Made by a program: the position numbers and the translations under genes. From Clostridium sp. Cult1 (GTDB lineage: Bacteria > Bacillota > Clostridia > Tissierellales > Tepidimicrobiaceae), in contig NZ_PPXW01000001.1 of NCBI RefSeq assembly GCF_021655095.1, positions 928,368 to 992,367 of the forward strand: a stretch of 64,000 nucleotides of DNA, given 5' to 3'. Below the pieces are notes generated by a model. The model made no database searches and had not been told where the DNA came from. It saw only the letters and a list, made by a program, of their open reading frames with translations. Each line of letters starts with the position of its first letter. The stretch's first letter is position 1. This document shows positions 1-8,862 of the stretch, piece by piece.

Positions 1-50
1 ACGGACTTCTAATCCGTGTGCCGGGGGTTCGAATCCTCCTAGGTGCACCA
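1..50 (+). tRNA. tRNA-Arg(TCT), 5' part outside window
   Basis: Only the anticodon arm onward is present. The anticodon loop CTTCTAA gives TCT (Arg), followed by a short variable region, a T arm with GGTTCGAAT and an encoded CCA at 48-50. First member of a dense plus-strand tRNA array. Confidence 0.93.
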
Positions 51-55
51 TATAT

Positions 56-132
56 TGGGGCGTAGCCAAGTCGGTAAGGCACTAGACTTTGACTCTAGCA
101 TTCCACAGGTTCGAGTCCTGTCGCCCCAGCCA
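56..132 (+). tRNA. tRNA-Gln(TTG)
   Basis: Seven-base acceptor pairing TGGGGCG/CGCCCCA, anticodon stem CTAGA/TCTAG, loop CTTTGAC giving anticodon TTG (Gln), T loop GGTTCGAGT, discriminator G and encoded CCA. Confidence 0.95.
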
Positions 133-136
133 TTAT

Positions 137-212
137 GACCCATTAGCTCAGGCGGTAGAGCACCTGACTTTTAATCAGGGTGTCCGGCGTTCGAGTCGCC
201 GATGGGTCACCA
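137..212 (+). tRNA. tRNA-Lys(TTT)
   Basis: Acceptor GACCCAT/ATGGGTC, anticodon loop CTTTTAA giving TTT (Lys), T loop with GTTCGAGTC, encoded CCA. Only 4 nt separate it from the Gln tRNA, so the two are almost certainly processed from one transcript. Confidence 0.95.
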
Positions 213-263
213 TTATTATTGGATTATATTAAACAATTTAATAATATAAGAAGGGCTAACTTT

Positions 264-354
264 GGAGAGGTACCGAAGCGGTCATAACGGGGCGGTCTTG
301 AAAACCGTTAGGGTCTTACGGCCCACGTGGGTTCGAATCCCACCCTCTCCGCCA
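264..354 (+). tRNA. tRNA-Ser(TGA)
   Basis: 91 nt with a long variable arm, as expected for Ser. Acceptor GGAGAGG/CCTCTCC, anticodon loop CTTGAAA giving TGA, discriminator G, encoded CCA. Confidence 0.95.
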
Positions 355-366
355 TTTCATTTATAT

Positions 367-458
367 GGAGAAGTACTCAAGTGGCTGAAGAGGCTCCCCT
401 GCTAAGGGAGTAGGTCCTTCATCGGGGCGCGAGGGTTCAAATCCCTCCTTCTCCGCCA
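367..458 (+). tRNA. tRNA-Ser(GCT)
   Basis: 92 nt with a long variable arm. Acceptor GGAGAAG/CTTCTCC, anticodon loop CTGCTAA giving GCT, discriminator G, encoded CCA. Confidence 0.95.
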
Positions 459-465
459 GTAATGT

Positions 466-542
466 GGGCCTTTAGCTCAGTCGGTTAGAGCGCCCGGCTC
501 ATAACCGGTAGGTCCGGGGTTCGAGTCCCTGAAGGCCCACCA
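466..542 (+). tRNA. tRNA-CAT (elongator Met or Ile2), copy 1
   Basis: Acceptor GGGCCTT/AAGGCCC, anticodon loop CTCATAA giving CAT, encoded CCA. It lacks the initiator-type anticodon stem, so it is elongator Met or, if C34 is lysidine-modified, Ile2; the sequence alone does not decide. A second, apparently identical copy lies at 1074-1150. Confidence 0.92.
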
Positions 543-548
543 ATTTTT

Positions 549-582
549 ACCCAGATAGCTCAGTTGGTATAAGCAGAGAACC
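549..582 (+). pseudogene. tRNA-Phe 5'-half remnant
   Basis: The stretch starting CCCAGATAGCTCAGT matches the acceptor and D-arm of the intact tRNA-Phe at 683-758, then diverges before the anticodon. No anticodon arm, T arm or CCA follows. It reads as a truncated duplicate; the ~100 nt between it and the intact copy show no other recognisable gene. Confidence 0.75.
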
Positions 583-682
583 TAAATCATGTACTTTGAT
601 TTGGTGTGAATCGCTTAGTCCGCGTTAATAACATAAAACAAAGAGCTAAAATTCATATATTGCCACAGCAACAAAAAATTAC

Positions 683-758
<76 letters not shown>

Positions 759-769
759 ATACTATTTAA

Positions 770-844
770 AGGGGTGTAGTTCAGCGGTAGAACGTCGGTC
801 TCCAAAACCGAATGTCGTGGGTTCGAGTCCTGCCACCCCTGCCA
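770..844 (+). tRNA. tRNA-Trp(CCA)
   Basis: Acceptor AGGGGTG/CACCCCT, anticodon loop CTCCAAA giving CCA (Trp), discriminator G, encoded CCA. The next tRNA begins at the following base. Confidence 0.95.
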
Positions 845-920
845 GGGCGCATAGCTCAGTTGGGAGAGCACCTGCCTTACAAGCAGGGGGTCACAGGTTC
901 AAGCCCTGTTGTGCCCACCA
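845..920 (+). tRNA. tRNA-Val(TAC)
   Basis: Acceptor GGGCGCA paired with TGTGCCC (one wobble), anticodon stem CCTGC/GCAGG, loop CTTACAA giving TAC (Val), encoded CCA. No spacer separates it from tRNA-Trp. Confidence 0.94.
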
Positions 921-940
921 CTTATGCAAATATGAAATAT

Positions 941-1017
<77 letters not shown>

Positions 1018-1073
1018 TTAACCAATGTACAATTGACAAAGAACAATAGAAAACTAATTGTCAATTGAATATT

Positions 1074-1150
1074 GGGCCTTTAGCTCAGTCGGTTAGAGCG
1101 CCCGGCTCATAACCGGTAGGTCCGGGGTTCGAGTCCCTGAAGGCCCACCA
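1074..1150 (+). tRNA. tRNA-CAT (elongator Met or Ile2), copy 2
   Basis: Same sequence as the tRNA at 466-542 as far as I can read, including acceptor GGGCCTT and anticodon loop CTCATAA, with encoded CCA. Last tRNA of the array, followed by a terminator. Confidence 0.92.
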
Positions 1151-1167
1151 ACAATAGTAATAAAAAA

Positions 1168-1206
1168 ACAGCAGACTTTGAAGCTAAGGTCTGTTGTTTT
1201 TTTATT
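1168..1206 (+). terminator. Rho-independent terminator of the tRNA array
   Basis: Hairpin AACAGCAGACTT / AGGTCTGTTGTT followed by a T run. An A run on the left side lets it also serve the minus-strand gene ending at 1205. Confidence 0.85.
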
Positions 1207-2191
1207 ACTTAATAGAAGAAAGTAAATTTTTTATTATGTTTTTAATATTTTCCATAACATATTTATTTTCTACCTTTAAAAGTAGAATATTATCAGGAAC
1301 CATATACTCTGACAGATCTTCTAATTCAATATCCATATCAGAGGGGAAATTGGTTTTATTAAAATATAGGGCTTTCTTAGTCGGAGTTATAAGGCCTTTC
1401 CCTATTTCTAAGCTAATGGCAATAGATTGAGATTGCCAATGGATGTTAATTCCATCTTGATAATATATGATATTCCTTCTTTTATCTAATACAGAAGGCT
1501 CGCATAATATCTTTAAAAGATCCCCCTCAATGCTTATATTTTCTATTTTGATTTTCATATTACTTCCATTAAAGTTTATAGATAGAGTTTTAATATTATC
1601 TATTAACTCAAATATTTTAAGTATATCTATTAGATAATAAAGATCATCATAATTATGTTTCAAAATTTTTTCCTTTAAAATGTCATCTTTTCTATTCATA
1701 TATTGATAATAGAAGTTAATACAGTCTTTTCCAGAATACTCATCCTCCCTATATATACCTAAGGCTTCTTCAATGGTTTTCAATTTAAAATTATTAAAGT
1801 TTAGATAAGGGCTTTCGGCTTTTATTTTTCTATAGATATCAAAGCTATCTATATTATAAATATTACTGTCAATATTATGTTCTTTAAATCTATACTTAAT
1901 AAAAGGAATATCAAAACTATCACCATTATAGGTAATTAAAAGATTAAAATTGTCAATAAAAGAATTAAATTTCTCCAATAAAATCTTTTCCTGTTCAATA
2001 TTTTTAGCGAACAATTGCTTTAAATTCCATTTGTTTTTTTCTTCATTAAAATATACTAAACCTATTAAATAAATCTGATTGAACTTTCTGCTTAAACCCG
2101 TTGTTTCTATATCTAAAAAGCATATTTTCTTATTGTGAAACAAATCAAATACAAAGTTTTTAGATTCTAATACATGTTCATATATGTCCAT
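1205..2191 (-). CDS. YprB-like ribonuclease H-fold 3'-5' exonuclease
   Basis: About 328 residues. Near the N-terminus FLDIETTGL supplies the DxE of exonuclease motif I (D27, E29). The segment LLITYNGDSFDIPFIKYRF resembles motif II, and HNYDDLYYLIDIL carries a YxxxD-like motif III. This is the pattern of the YprB/DnaQ-like DEDD fold that hydrolyses nucleic acid ends with two metal ions; its substrate is unknown. I start at the ATG at 2191, behind AAAAGGGAGAATT; a longer frame to 2320 would run into the divergent gene and has no SD. The C-terminal ~90 residues are unassigned. It is divergently transcribed from the next gene. Confidence 0.8.
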   Translation of the reverse strand: MDIYEHVLESKNFVFDLFHNKKICFLDIETTGLSRKFNQIYLIGLVYFNEEKNKWNLKQLFAKNIEQEKILLEKFNSFIDNFNLLITYNGDSFDIPFIKYRFKEHNIDSNIYNIDSFDIYRKIKAESPYLNFNNFKLKTIEEALGIYREDEYSGKDCINFYYQYMNRKDDILKEKILKHNYDDLYYLIDILKIFELIDNIKTLSINFNGSNMKIKIENISIEGDLLKILCEPSVLDKRRNIIYYQDGINIHWQSQSIAISLEIGKGLITPTKKALYFNKTNFPSDMDIELEDLSEYMVPDNILLLKVENKYVMENIKNIIKNLLSSIK

Positions 2192-2296
2192 ATAATTCTC
2201 CCTTTTCCTATAATATGATATAATAATCCTATATTCAGAACTATATATTGATTTTATCATATTAATATTCAATAATCTATTGAAAGGAGTATAAGC

Positions 2297-3760
2297 ATGA
2301 ATCAATGGCATGAATCTCAAGATAGTTCAAATACAATAGAACTAACAGATGAAGAATTAAGATCCAGAATAATTAAATTAAATGATAATCAGTTGTCTAA
2401 CATTAAAAATATGTCCTACTATTATCTAATATCTAAAACTGGGAAGCTTGTTAAATTAGTTGAAGGTGAAAATGTTTTAGATGAAATGAAGCTTACAGAG
2501 GAAAAAAAGATTATAATTGAAAGTTATTATCTGATTATTAACTCCTTTAAAAAATTCCATACTAGTATGATGGAAAAAGAGATAGAACAAGAGATAGATA
2601 TATTATCAAATATTAGAGAAAAATTATATGACTTAACAATGGCATTATATGCTTACGAAATTGAAAATTCTTATATAAAAGAGTTAATTGATCACCATAT
2701 AATGAGGAAAATGTCTAAAATAGAATATAAGGATTTGAATGTAGATAGAACTGAAGTAAGTAATTTAGTTGCTAGAATAAAGCAAATATTAGACAATGAA
2801 AGAGAATATAATGTTTTTATCGCTGTGGTTTCAAATATATTAAGCGTATTACCCTTTAGAATTAGTAAATTAAAATATTTCGATATAGTTAAATCAACCT
2901 TAATTAGGAATTTTACTAACTACCCGATAAATATAATAAAAGCTCAAATAGAAGAGTACAAAATACTATTCGATAGTAGATTAGTTGGAAATTATGGGAT
3001 TCTTTTTGACAACTACTTTACCGAAATTCAAAAATTTTGTCATATGGATATATTATCTAAAACTACAGAGGAACTAGAGGATATTTCTAAAGATATTATA
3101 CAATTAACTAAAGAAATCAGTAAATGGAGTCTTTTTATTAACCATCTAGGTATAATAATAAATAGGCTCATAGTTATTTATATGACCAAGAAAGAATCCG
3201 CACTTCCTGACGAAGTAAAGGATGTTTTTGAAAATTGGGAAGAATATTATCGAAAGAGAGAGGGAAGTCTATTAGAATCTCTAAAAAATACATGTGAAAA
3301 AGAATTGGAAAAATTAGAAAGAGAATTATTAAAAGGAGCAAAGAATTTAGAAAGTTTAAATCAGAAAGCTATAAGTAGACAAGAATTTACTGATAAAAGT
3401 TTTAATGATAAGGTATTGTTCACAACTAAAGTTTTGACTTATTATAATGATTTAAAATTTACTAGATCTGATATATTATTTCCTGATAAATATGAAATAG
3501 TAGGTAGAGACTATTTGATACAATTAGTAGATAATTTAATTCAGTACATGAATAGAAGTATATCTACAATGAATAATTTAGAAAGAAAAATTAGAATGAG
3601 AAGGTTTTTATCCTTACTTCAATTACCTTTTGAAAATATGGAAGAATTTTTTTCCTATATACAGTATTCTTTAGATGGAAGAGCTTTAAGTGCAGAAGAA
3701 GTGCTTTTTAGTATAGATGCAGTAAATTTTTTATTGAATGAATACCTTGAAAGGCAATAA
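2297..3760 (+). CDS. Conserved-looking protein of unknown function, helical/coiled-coil rich
   Basis: 487 residues, no family recognised. The composition is strongly helical, with many Lys/Glu/Leu and a probable coiled coil around residues 330-365, rich in EKELEKLERELL-type heptads. There is no signal peptide and no convincing membrane segment, so it is probably cytoplasmic. A clear SD (AAAGGAG) sits 7 nt before the ATG, and a tight terminator overlaps the stop. It shares the 2192-2296 spacer with the divergent exonuclease gene, so the two may be expressed together. Confidence 0.7.
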   Translation: MNQWHESQDSSNTIELTDEELRSRIIKLNDNQLSNIKNMSYYYLISKTGKLVKLVEGENVLDEMKLTEEKKIIIESYYLIINSFKKFHTSMMEKEIEQEIDILSNIREKLYDLTMALYAYEIENSYIKELIDHHIMRKMSKIEYKDLNVDRTEVSNLVARIKQILDNEREYNVFIAVVSNILSVLPFRISKLKYFDIVKSTLIRNFTNYPINIIKAQIEEYKILFDSRLVGNYGILFDNYFTEIQKFCHMDILSKTTEELEDISKDIIQLTKEISKWSLFINHLGIIINRLIVIYMTKKESALPDEVKDVFENWEEYYRKREGSLLESLKNTCEKELEKLERELLKGAKNLESLNQKAISRQEFTDKSFNDKVLFTTKVLTYYNDLKFTRSDILFPDKYEIVGRDYLIQLVDNLIQYMNRSISTMNNLERKIRMRRFLSLLQLPFENMEEFFSYIQYSLDGRALSAEEVLFSIDAVNFLLNEYLERQ

Positions 3761-3777
3761 TAGCCTTTCTTTTTTTA
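3749..3777 (+). terminator. Rho-independent terminator
   Basis: Stem GAAAGGC/GCCTTTC with a 7-nt loop followed by seven T. The stop codon of the 2297-3760 gene lies inside the hairpin. Confidence 0.88.
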
Positions 3778-3838
3778 TGTGTATTATATTTTCATATTCT
3801 TTTGGTAATAATAGATTAATGTGGATTGGAGGGATTAA

Positions 3839-4840
3839 ATGAAATATAAAGTTGGTATTCCTAGAGGTATGCTTTATTATGATTATTACCTTTTATGGAA
3901 AGAATTTTTTAATAATTTAGGAGTAGAAGTGGTTACTTCTCCAAAAACAAATAAGGATATATTAAACAAAGGAGTTCATGCTTGTGTAGATGAGGCATGT
4001 TTGCCAGTAAAGGTATTTCATGGTCATGTAGATTATTTAAAAGATAAGGTTGATTATATTTTCATACCAAAATTTATTAGTATTTATAAAAAAGAGTATT
4101 GTTGTCCAAAACATTTAGGATTACCTGATATGGTTAGACATAGTATAGAAGGATTGCCTCAAATAATAGATACAGAAATAAATTTAAGAAAAACCGATAA
4201 AAGTTTGAAAAAATCTATTTTATATACAGGCAAATACTTTACAAGAAGTAACAAAAAGATTTATAGAGCTTTCAAAGATGCCTACAGTCAATTCAATAAA
4301 TACACAGAACTGATGTCGCGAGGAGTGATACCTATAAATGCTGTAGGACTATATGATGATCTATCTTTTAACCTCAATGCAGATGATGAAAATATAAGAA
4401 GACAGATAATGATATTAGGCCACTCTTATAATATTTATGACGAATATATTAATATGAATATTGCAACAAAACTAAAAAAAAGGCGTATAAAGGTTATTAC
4501 AGCAGAGATGATAGAGGAGAGATCAACAAGATATTATGCTTCTAAGTTGCCTAAGAGGATGTTTTGGACTCATGGTCAAAGGATAATTGGTTCTGCATTT
4601 TCTATGATTGAAAAGAAAGCTATTCAGGGGATTATTTATATTTCAGCTTTCGGATGTGGACTAGATTCTGTATTGATAGATTTAGTTGAGAGGAAGGCGA
4701 GAGAAAACAGGATACCTTTTACTTTATTAACTATAGATGAACAAACGGGAGAAGCAGGAGTAAATACAAGGATTGAAGCTTTTCTAGATATGCTAGAGTG
4801 GAGGGATGGTAGTGAAGATAACTTTTCCACATATGGGTAA
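3839..4840 (+). CDS. Acyl-CoA dehydratase activase-related protein (DUF2229 type), first of a split trio
   Basis: 333 residues beginning KVGIPRGMLYYDYYLLWKEF, typical of the DUF2229/CoA-activase-associated family found N-terminally in the very large activase-dehydratase fusion proteins of clostridia. Conserved cysteines (HACVDEACLP, YCCPKH, FGCGLDS) could hold an Fe-S cluster. The C-terminal LLTIDEQTGEAG motif recurs in the next gene as LILDEMTGEAG. Overlap with the following gene implies translational coupling. By family this belongs to ATP-driven low-potential electron transfer; the substrate is unknown. Confidence 0.78.
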   Translation: MKYKVGIPRGMLYYDYYLLWKEFFNNLGVEVVTSPKTNKDILNKGVHACVDEACLPVKVFHGHVDYLKDKVDYIFIPKFISIYKKEYCCPKHLGLPDMVRHSIEGLPQIIDTEINLRKTDKSLKKSILYTGKYFTRSNKKIYRAFKDAYSQFNKYTELMSRGVIPINAVGLYDDLSFNLNADDENIRRQIMILGHSYNIYDEYINMNIATKLKKRRIKVITAEMIEERSTRYYASKLPKRMFWTHGQRIIGSAFSMIEKKAIQGIIYISAFGCGLDSVLIDLVERKARENRIPFTLLTIDEQTGEAGVNTRIEAFLDMLEWRDGSEDNFSTYG

Positions 4841-5903
4841 TGTGTATATTGCAGGTAAAGCTTTTTTTGAAGAATTAGGTCAAGAGGTAGTTCCACCGCC
4901 AAGATGTAGTAGAAAAACTTTGGAAATAGGAACCAAATACTCTCAGGAAACAATATGTTTACCCTTGAAAATAATGATTGGGAATTTTGTAGAAAGCATA
5001 GAAAAAGGAGCAGATACTATACTATTAACAGGTAGTTGTGGTCCCTGTAGATTTGGATATTATTCAATATTAGAGGAAAATATATTAAGAGACTTAGGAC
5101 ATGATGTAAAATTCATAGTATTCGATCCAATTGGGGAAGGATTAAAACCCTTAAAAGAGAATATATATAAAACATTCAAAGCTAATAACATAAAAGATGT
5201 AATAGCTGCAGGAAGAATTGGCTGGGAACTTATAAAAAAAGCGGATTATATAATCCATTTGTCCAATGAAAAAAGGGCTTATGCAGTTGATAGTTATAAA
5301 GTAGATTTAATAATTGACGATTATTATAGAAAAGTAGAAGAAAGGTTTGGGGAAAAAGCTATGATGGAGCTTATGGATGAAACTATAGACGCTTTAAACA
5401 AGGTAGAAATTAAAAGAAATTATGATCCAATAAGAATAGGAATAATAGGAGAGATATATACGGTTATAGAGCCCTTTGTAAATTTAGAAGTAGAAAGGAA
5501 ACTCGGGCATATGGGTGTTGTGGTAGAGAAATCTTTAACTCCAACTATTTGGGTAGAACACCATGTGAAAAATTTCCCCTTTGGCTCTAAGACTGAAAGA
5601 AAAAAATATAAATTAGCAAAACCCTATTTAAAAACTTTGGTAGGTGGTCATGGAAGAGAAACAGTAGGCTCAGCTATATATTATCAAAACTTAGGTTTTG
5701 ATGGAGTAATACAGCTTTTACCTTTAAACTGTATGCCAGAGATAGTAGCAAAAAGTATATTAAATACGGTAAGCAAGGATTATAATTTCCCTATAATGAC
5801 TTTAATACTTGATGAAATGACTGGAGAAGCTGGCTATTTAACAAGGTTAGAGGCCTTTGTTGATTTACTCAAGAGAAGGAGGGAGGAAGTAAAATATGGA
5901 TAA
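4812..5903 (+). CDS. CoA-substrate-specific activase-associated protein, second of the trio
   Basis: About 363 residues. MKITFPHMGNVYIAGKAF and TGSCGPCRFGYY are characteristic of the second module of large acyl-CoA dehydratase activase-related proteins. Cysteines in ETICLP, GSCGPC and LNCMPE are candidate Fe-S ligands. I prefer the GTG at 4812, 6 nt after GGAGGG; an ATG at 4806 abuts the SD. The gene overlaps its upstream neighbour by about 29 nt and the downstream activase by 8 nt, so the three form one operon. Confidence 0.78.
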   Translation: MKITFPHMGNVYIAGKAFFEELGQEVVPPPRCSRKTLEIGTKYSQETICLPLKIMIGNFVESIEKGADTILLTGSCGPCRFGYYSILEENILRDLGHDVKFIVFDPIGEGLKPLKENIYKTFKANNIKDVIAAGRIGWELIKKADYIIHLSNEKRAYAVDSYKVDLIIDDYYRKVEERFGEKAMMELMDETIDALNKVEIKRNYDPIRIGIIGEIYTVIEPFVNLEVERKLGHMGVVVEKSLTPTIWVEHHVKNFPFGSKTERKKYKLAKPYLKTLVGGHGRETVGSAIYYQNLGFDGVIQLLPLNCMPEIVAKSILNTVSKDYNFPIMTLILDEMTGEAGYLTRLEAFVDLLKRRREEVKYG

Positions 5904-6876
5904 ATATTATATGGGCATAGATGTAGGAAGTGTTAGTACCAATATAATCTTAATGGATGAAAATAAGAATGTATACTATAAAAAGTATATGAGAACTCAA
6001 GGGAAACCAATTGAAATTTTAAAATTGGGTATAGGAGAAATAGAAGATGAACTTGGAAAGATAGATATAGTAGGAGTAGGAGTTACAGGCAGTGGAAGGT
6101 ATTTGGCCAATATAATCGTTGGAGCAGATATAGTGAAAAATGAGATTACAGCTCATGCTGTTGCTGGATTGAATTTTATCCCTGAAGTAAGGACTATAAT
6201 AGAAATTGGAGGACAGGATTCAAAAATAATCCTTATTAGGGATAGAATTGTAGTGGATTTTGCTATGAATACAGTATGTGCTGCAGGAACTGGATCCTTC
6301 TTAGACAGGCAGGCTATCAGGTTAGGGGTAAATATTAGTGATTTTGGTAATTTAGCATTAAAGTCAAAAAACTCAGTAAGAATTGCTGGAAGATGTGCTG
6401 TATTTGCTGAGTCAGATATGATTCATAAACAGCAACTTGGACATAACCAATCTGATATAGCAAGAGGCTTATGTGATGCTTTAGTTAGAAATTATTTAAA
6501 CAATGTAGGAAAAGGAAAGGAGATATTACCTCCTATATTATTTCAAGGAGGTGTTGCAGCAAATGTTGGTATAAAAGAAGCCTTTAAAGAAGCATTAGGA
6601 GAAGAAATATATATTCCAGATAATTATGATGTAATGGGAGCTATTGGAGCAGCCATACTGGCTAAAGAAGAAGTTAAAAAGAAGGGTAAGACTAACTTTA
6701 AAGGAACTTCTTTATGTAAAATGGATTACCAAGTTAATGGATTTGAATGTGATGGCTGTTCTAATACTTGTGAAGTAATTGAAATAAAAGAGGATGGAAG
6801 AATTTTAGCTAGATATGGAGATAAATGTGGAAAATGGTCTAATACCATAAACAATAGAGATTCTAAACTTGCATAG
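5896..6876 (+). CDS. Acyl-CoA dehydratase activase (BadF/BadG/HgdC-type ATPase), third of the trio
   Basis: 326 residues of the ASKHA (actin-like) ATPase fold. YYMGIDVGSVSTN is the phosphate-1 loop, IIEIGGQDSKII and MNTVCAAGTGSFLDRQ are family signatures, GRCAVFAESDM carries one bridging-cluster cysteine, and FQGGVAANVG is the adenosine motif. Family members are homodimers holding one [4Fe-4S] cluster and drive ATP-dependent electron injection into dehydratases or double-cubane reductases. A C-terminal cysteine cluster (FECDGCSNTCEV, DKCGKW) is an extra typical of the large fused version. No dehydratase partner is adjacent. Confidence 0.88.
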   Translation: MDKYYMGIDVGSVSTNIILMDENKNVYYKKYMRTQGKPIEILKLGIGEIEDELGKIDIVGVGVTGSGRYLANIIVGADIVKNEITAHAVAGLNFIPEVRTIIEIGGQDSKIILIRDRIVVDFAMNTVCAAGTGSFLDRQAIRLGVNISDFGNLALKSKNSVRIAGRCAVFAESDMIHKQQLGHNQSDIARGLCDALVRNYLNNVGKGKEILPPILFQGGVAANVGIKEAFKEALGEEIYIPDNYDVMGAIGAAILAKEEVKKKGKTNFKGTSLCKMDYQVNGFECDGCSNTCEVIEIKEDGRILARYGDKCGKWSNTINNRDSKLA

Positions 6877-6905
6877 CCTTAAGTTTATATACTTAAGGCC
6901 TTTTC
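6876..6905 (+). terminator. Rho-independent terminator
   Basis: GCCTTAAGT/ACTTAAGGC stem followed by CTTTT, just after the activase stop codon. Confidence 0.8.
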
Positions 6906-6948
6906 TATGCTATAATATCTCTATAATATTAATATAGGGAGAGACATT

Positions 6949-7365
6949 ATGTATAAGGAAAGCATTTTTAATGGATTTAAGAAGGGAATGGGGACCATAT
7001 GGAAGTTGACAAAAATTGTTGTTCCAGTTTATTTTTTTGTTACTTTTTTAGGCTATACTCCTATATTAAGTAAGATCTCAGATTTCTTTGAACCTGTAAT
7101 GAAGATTGTTGGCCTTCCTGGAGAAGCCTCTTTGCCTTTAGTTTTAGGTAACTTTATTAATCTTTTTGCTGGGTTAGGTGCTATGGCTAGTCTATCATTG
7201 ACTCCTAAGCAAGCTACAATTTTAGCAATAATGTTATCTTTCTCTCATGGTCTATTTTTAGAAACAGCTGTAGCAAAAAAGGTAGGAGTAAGTACTATCG
7301 TAGCAGTACTCACAAGGGTAATACTAGCTCTATTATCTGGTATAGTTTTTAATATAATATTGTAG
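6949..7365 (+). CDS. Nucleoside-recognition (Gate) domain membrane protein, first half of a pair
   Basis: 138 residues with three or four hydrophobic segments. The pattern FEPVMKIVGLPGEASLPLVLGNFIN is the Gate/nucleoside-recognition signature also seen in SpmA/SpmB and the cores of nucleoside and ferrous-iron transporters. It probably forms an integral membrane heterodimer with the next gene 11 nt downstream. Its transported or sensed molecule is not predictable; a sporulation role is only suggested by similarity of layout to spmAB. Confidence 0.75.
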   Translation: MYKESIFNGFKKGMGTIWKLTKIVVPVYFFVTFLGYTPILSKISDFFEPVMKIVGLPGEASLPLVLGNFINLFAGLGAMASLSLTPKQATILAIMLSFSHGLFLETAVAKKVGVSTIVAVLTRVILALLSGIVFNIIL

Positions 7366-7376
7366 GGAGAAGAAAA

Positions 7377-7847
7377 ATGGATATTATGGCATATTTAAAG
7401 GATAGTTTTTTAGGAAGTTTAAATTCTATTTTAAGCATGGCAAAGATAATTATCCCCTTGATGATAATTATGGAAATACTTAAAGATTCAAATATATTAG
7501 AGAGGATTTCTAAAAGATTAAATCCTATTTCTAAATTTTTTAATATATCTAATGAAGCGGTTTTCCCATTAATGATAGGATTAATTTTCGGATTAGTTTA
7601 TGGAGCAGGCGTAATAATAGAAAGCACTGAAGGAAAGGATTTAAGTAAAAAAGATCTATATGTTTTAATAATATTTTTAGTGGCATGCCATGCAATTTTT
7701 GAAGATACATTGGTATTTGCTGCAGTAGGAGCAAATTTATGGCTTCTATTTATTACTAGATTAACAGTAGCAACTGTAACTGCTTATTTTGCTTCAAAAG
7801 TCATAGATAAAAGTTTAGCTAATAGTCTATTTGAGAAGGATAAATAA
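7377..7847 (+). CDS. Nucleoside-recognition (Gate) domain membrane protein, second half of a pair
   Basis: 156 residues and the same architecture as its upstream partner: an N-terminal amphipathic stretch, then hydrophobic segments with NEAVFPLMIGLIFGLVYGAG and CHAIFEDTLVFAAVGAN, a motif set typical of this family. SD GGGAGAAG precedes the ATG. The split into two short cooperating proteins is normal for the family. Confidence 0.75.
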   Translation: MDIMAYLKDSFLGSLNSILSMAKIIIPLMIIMEILKDSNILERISKRLNPISKFFNISNEAVFPLMIGLIFGLVYGAGVIIESTEGKDLSKKDLYVLIIFLVACHAIFEDTLVFAAVGANLWLLFITRLTVATVTAYFASKVIDKSLANSLFEKDK

Positions 7848-7871
7848 AACAGATGCCTAGGCATCTGTTTT
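7846..7871. terminator. Bidirectional terminator between convergent genes
   Basis: Perfect 26-bp palindrome centred on CCTAGG with A tract/T tract ends. It overlaps the stop codon of the minus-strand gene at 7870, so it can end transcription from both sides. Confidence 0.88.
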
Positions 7872-8862
7872 ATTTATCTTCATCAAATTTGTCATAATTA
7901 TAAATATCATCATTATCTTCTTCAGCCTCTAATGAAAGGCGTGGACGTGGCCTATGACAAGGCGGATCATTATCACTGTTTTCATCTATTTGTCTTGGGA
8001 ATAGGCTTGGGAAAGTAGTGCAAACTGGAGATATTTCTGGTGATAATTCTGGGAATCCTGTAGATAGAACACATAGTTGAACTGGAACTATAATTTTCTT
8101 TTCACAAGCTATACATATGGCTATTATTAAATCAATTCTTACTTCACCTGTTTCTGGGTCAATATCTATATCTCTTGAAATACTATTAGTTGCCAACCTT
8201 GTTTCACAAAGAATATTACAAAACTCTGCAAATCTTGGGAAGAATGCTGTTTCAAAAACAGAAGGTATACATAGTTCAAAGAAATTAGTCAATTCTACCG
8301 GTGTAATAGGAACATTAGCAGATAATGTAACAGTTCTTCTTCTACTACTAGATGTTTGGACTACTGCATCTATTTCTATTATAACATTACCTCTTATTCT
8401 TACTCTTTGGGTACCAAAAACTGGAGTACCCCTGCCCTCTTCATCACATTCACTAGTATCAGCAAATATGATTTTTTCAGACTTAAATCCATCTGGACCC
8501 ACAACTTCTACTGGGCGTCCCTTACCATCTTTAACAAATTGACCTCCAGAAAGAACTGTATCTGGATCTACAACTAAATTTCTCGGGTCGTTGATATTTT
8601 CAGGGTTAAAGAATCTTCTACATCTAATGTCTAGAATCCTTATTATTCTTGCATTTCTTCCTAAATTTGGAGTAAATCTAACATTGTTTACAGTACTTAG
8701 AGCTTGCAAATTGACTAAGGTAGCATCATATACTTTTTGTGTGAATATAGGCTCAGTTCTTACATTTCTTAAAGTACCATCCCATTCACATCCCGTGTTC
8801 CCTTGACAACATCTATCAGTTATACCTAAACTTATTGATTCAGGTTTAAACTTCGAACTCAT
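7870..8862 (-). CDS. Unknown cysteine-containing protein, possible spore-surface protein
   Basis: About 330 residues; I do not recognise a named family with confidence. It starts MSSKFKPESISLGITDRCCQ behind GAAAGGGGGAAAAAT; a longer frame to 8907 has no SD. The N-terminal part has a CCQGNTGC cluster and the middle is beta-rich (VTLSANVPITPVELTNFFELCIPS). A run of cysteine pairs lies in CNILCE and CIACEKK, and the acidic tail ends EDNDDIYNYDKFDEDK. There is no signal peptide or membrane segment. Cys pairs plus an acidic tail would suit a cross-linked coat protein, but that is inference. Confidence 0.6.
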   Translation of the reverse strand: MSSKFKPESISLGITDRCCQGNTGCEWDGTLRNVRTEPIFTQKVYDATLVNLQALSTVNNVRFTPNLGRNARIIRILDIRCRRFFNPENINDPRNLVVDPDTVLSGGQFVKDGKGRPVEVVGPDGFKSEKIIFADTSECDEEGRGTPVFGTQRVRIRGNVIIEIDAVVQTSSSRRRTVTLSANVPITPVELTNFFELCIPSVFETAFFPRFAEFCNILCETRLATNSISRDIDIDPETGEVRIDLIIAICIACEKKIIVPVQLCVLSTGFPELSPEISPVCTTFPSLFPRQIDENSDNDPPCHRPRPRLSLEAEEDNDDIYNYDKFDEDK

